Assembly: GCA_000720805.1 (NCBI GenBank)
Contig: JODI01000007.1
Location: 186,001-250,000, forward strand
Length of the DNA stretch: 64,000 nt
From: Streptomyces violaceoruber
GTDB taxonomy: Bacteria > Actinomycetota > Actinomycetes > Streptomycetales > Streptomycetaceae
Direction of reading: 5' to 3'
The notes under the pieces were generated by a model that worked only from the letters and a program-made list of their open reading frames with translations, ran no database searches and was not told the DNA's origin. The position numbers were made by a program, and so were the translations under genes. Positions 61,919 to 64,000 of this stretch are shown here, one piece after another. Every line of letters starts with the position of its first letter. The stretch's first letter is position 1.

Positions 61919-62980
61919 ATGACCCAAAGCGCCGCCGACGGAGCGGCTCCCAAGGGGCGCAGTCGACGGAACTTCGCGGGGGTCCGCCCCGTGATGGACG
62001 ACGTGGCCCGGCTGGCCGGTGTGTCCAAGCAGACCGTCTCCCGCGTACTCAACGACCACCCCTCCGTCCGCGCCGAGACGCGGGAGGCGGTGCTGGAGGC
62101 CATGCGCACGCTCGGTTACCGGCCCAGTCGCAGTGCCAGGTCGCTGGCGAGCGGCCGGACGCGGATGCTCGGGGTGATCTCCTTCGACGCGGCCCGCTAC
62201 GGCCCGGCGTCGATCCTCACGGCGATCAACACGGCCGCGCAGGACGCCGGCTACCTGGTGAGTTCCATCGCCCTCGACACCGCGGAGCACGACACGGTCG
62301 TCGAGGCGGTGGACCGGCTCTCGGCGGAGGGCGCGGACGGGGTGATCGCGATCGCCCCGCAGCTGTGGGTGGGGCAGGCGCTGGCCGACACCCGCCTGGA
62401 CATTCCGCTGGTGGTGCTGGAGAACGGCCTGGACACCGAGACCCCGCTGGTCACCGGTGACTCGCGGGCCGGGGCCCGCAAGGCCACGGACTACCTGCTG
62501 CGGCTCGGACACGCGAGTGTCCTGCACATCGCGGGCCCGACGGGCTGGACCTCCGCCGATCACCGGCTGGTCGGCTGGCGGGCGACGCTGGAGGAGGCGG
62601 GCGCCGAGATCCCGGAGCCGCTCGTGGGCGACTGGAGCGCCGACTCGGGGTACGAGCTGGGCCGTCGGCTGGCCGACCGCCCGGACGTGACGGCCGTGTT
62701 CGTGTCCAACGACCAGATGGCGCTCGGCGTCCTGCGCGCCTTCCACGAGGCCGGGCGGTCGGTTCCCGGCGACGTCAGCGTCGTCGGTTACGACGACATC
62801 CCGGAGGCCGCGCACTTCCTCCCGCCCCTCACCACGGTCCGGACGGACTTCGCGGAGATCGGCACCCGTTCCCTCCGCCTCCTCCTGAACCGCATCGACG
62901 GCTCCGGTGAACCACCCCGCCCCGAGACCCTCGTTCCGGTCGACCTGGTGATCCGCGCCAGCAGCGGCCCTCCTCGTTGA
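61919..62980 (+). CDS. LacI-family repressor of the GH35 unit
   Basis: 353 aa. Helix-turn-helix DVARLAGVSKQTVSRVLNDH, hinge PSRSARSLASGRT, sensor domain with VLENGLDTETPLVTGDSRAG, VFVSNDQMALGVLRAF and VGYDDIPEAAHF. It is the obvious candidate to bind the 18-bp palindrome ahead of the MFS gene, with a galactoside as inducer (inference). ATG 61919 has GAGGAA about 9 nt upstream. It has its own transcription unit. Confidence 0.9.
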   Translation: MTQSAADGAAPKGRSRRNFAGVRPVMDDVARLAGVSKQTVSRVLNDHPSVRAETREAVLEAMRTLGYRPSRSARSLASGRTRMLGVISFDAARYGPASILTAINTAAQDAGYLVSSIALDTAEHDTVVEAVDRLSAEGADGVIAIAPQLWVGQALADTRLDIPLVVLENGLDTETPLVTGDSRAGARKATDYLLRLGHASVLHIAGPTGWTSADHRLVGWRATLEEAGAEIPEPLVGDWSADSGYELGRRLADRPDVTAVFVSNDQMALGVLRAFHEAGRSVPGDVSVVGYDDIPEAAHFLPPLTTVRTDFAEIGTRSLRLLLNRIDGSGEPPRPETLVPVDLVIRASSGPPR

Positions 62981-63055
62981 CGGCTCGGCCGTGCCGTCGG
63001 TCATGCAGAATGTGGGCCCGGGGCCGGTCCCGGGGCCGATTCCGTGGGGGGACTT

Positions 63056-64000
63056 GTGCTGTTGCTCGATCTCGACTCCGTGGCGCCGCGCGAGCGGGCG
63101 GAGGCGTTCCACCACGCTCTGACGGATTCGTCGGTGCCCAACGACGTCTTCCACGAGGAGCCCGAGGCGGGCATGCACGCACGCATGAATGTGTGGCGGG
63201 TGGGCGGCCTGGACCTCTTCGCGACCCGTAACTCGGGCTTCGAGGTGCGGCGGACGCAGCGGCACGTACGCCACCATCGCAGCCGTCCGGTGGTCTCCGT
63301 CTCGCTCCAGCCCGAAGGGCTCCACCGCGCCGAAGTCGCGGGCCGGCGCCAGTTGTTGGGCCCGGACGACATCTGCGTCTTCCACGAACTGTCGCCCCGG
63401 GTGTACGGCTGGTCCGGCGACGGCGCCTCCCAGTCGATGATGTTCGACATGGACCGACTCGGTGTGCCGGTGGAGACGGTGGTGAGGGCTTCCCTGCGGC
63501 TGCGCGCCAGTCCGCTGCACGACCTCGTGCTGGAGCATCTGCGGGGCGTGTGGCGCGACCCGGACCGGCTCCGGACCGATCCCGGCGCCCAGGCGCTCGC
63601 CGCGGGCACCACCGAACTCGTCCGCGCGCTGCTGCTCTCGGCCGCGCACGCCGAGGAGGCCGCCCCGGTCCGGTCGGTCATGGACGACACCCTGCTGACC
63701 CGGGTCAGGGCGTACGCCCGGCGGCACCTCGGGGACCGAGGGCTGACACCCGAGCGGATCGCCGCCGAGCATGCGATCTCGGTGCGCCGTCTCTACCTCC
63801 TGCTGAGCGACGCGGGCCTCAGCCTGGAGCAGTGGCTCATCACCGAACGGCTCGCCAAAGCACGGCGGATGCTGGCCTCCGCACGCTACGACCGCCTCAC
63901 CGTCGCGGCCGTCGCCGCCCGGTGCGGATTCAGCAGCCCCAGCCACTTCAGCCGCCGCTTCCAGGCCGCGTACGGGATGTCCCCGAGCGAATGGCGACGC
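63056..64000 (+). CDS. AraC-family regulator (3' end outside window)
   Basis: 315 codons open to the window edge, no stop. The N-terminal AraC_binding_2-like sensor (residues about 20-180; HHRSRPVVSVSLQPEGLHRA) is followed by two helix-turn-helix motifs: PERIAAEHAISVRRLYLLL and VAAVAARCGFSSPSHFSRRF. It ends near the usual C-terminus (GMSPSEWRR), so only a few residues are missing. GTG 63056 is preceded by GGGGGG. The regulated genes are not identifiable here. Confidence 0.9.
   Translation, partial: MLLLDLDSVAPRERAEAFHHALTDSSVPNDVFHEEPEAGMHARMNVWRVGGLDLFATRNSGFEVRRTQRHVRHHRSRPVVSVSLQPEGLHRAEVAGRRQLLGPDDICVFHELSPRVYGWSGDGASQSMMFDMDRLGVPVETVVRASLRLRASPLHDLVLEHLRGVWRDPDRLRTDPGAQALAAGTTELVRALLLSAAHAEEAAPVRSVMDDTLLTRVRAYARRHLGDRGLTPERIAAEHAISVRRLYLLLSDAGLSLEQWLITERLAKARRMLASARYDRLTVAAVAARCGFSSPSHFSRRFQAAYGMSPSEWRR

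Noticed and set aside
61733..63946. A 737-codon minus-strand frame under the LacI and AraC genes
   Set aside because: The plus strand carries clear LacI and AraC domains. The minus-strand product has no recognisable family and is repeat-like in composition.

Overview
The window reads as chromosomal DNA of a Streptomyces or a very close actinomycete. GC is very high with strong G/C bias at third codon positions. GTG and TTG starts are common, as are four-base ATGA/GTGA overlaps. The families are typical of the genus: cvn-type P450, FUSC transporters, DUF4230, DUF3626, FBP-domain, DUF2470, an ECF41-like SigJ and VanX-like dipeptidase. Sites matching the Streptomyces SigB promoter (GNNT-N15-GGGTAC) and the DmdR iron box are present. 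No rRNA, tRNA, CRISPR array, insertion sequence or phage module was recognised. Both ends cut a gene: an aldehyde dehydrogenase at the left and an AraC-family regulator at the right.

Layout. 1-5.5 kb: aldehyde dehydrogenase with a divergent MarR regulator and two matching operators, a STAS protein, a divergent PRPP synthetase, a P450 with an altered K-helix motif, and a DUF4230 membrane protein. 5.5-9.4 kb: a six-gene overlapping operon for a compact Mrp/Mbh-type cation-proton antiporter (E, F, DUF4040, MbhE-B fusion, C, D) with no full-length MrpA. 9.6-29.7 kb: mixed housekeeping and stress genes (VanZ, short-chain dehydrogenases, PHP, HAD, two FUSC proteins, lactonase, DUF2470, pentapeptide protein, SigJ, PIG-L, S33 hydrolase) with three broken genes: a topoisomerase IB tail, a frameshifted VanX-like dipeptidase and a ROK-family tail.

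29.8-48.6 kb is an L-rhamnose catabolic island. The leftward arm is an ABC sugar importer (rhaT, rhaP, rhaQ, rhaS), rhamnose mutarotase, an exported BNR-type beta-propeller protein and a LacI repressor. The rightward arm is rhamnose isomerase, a fused rhamnulose-phosphate aldolase/lactaldehyde dehydrogenase, rhamnulokinase and the lactate-oxidising LutABC. A convergent GH78 alpha-L-rhamnosidase closes it. Together these run from rhamnosides to dihydroxyacetone phosphate and pyruvate. The two divergent promoters and the GH78 upstream region carry variants of one 12-bp palindrome (TGAA-WSGW-TTCA), the likely LacI operator.

48.9-56 kb: an ABC drug/lipid-type exporter, a MoxR ATPase/VWA pair, a cupin, and a threonine/serine dehydratase translationally coupled to a YheO/DauR-type regulator. 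56.1-63 kb: a second sugar unit made of an MFS transporter, two GH35 beta-galactosidases, a strong terminator and a LacI regulator; an 18-bp perfect palindrome precedes the transporter. The AraC regulator begins at 63,056 and runs off the window.
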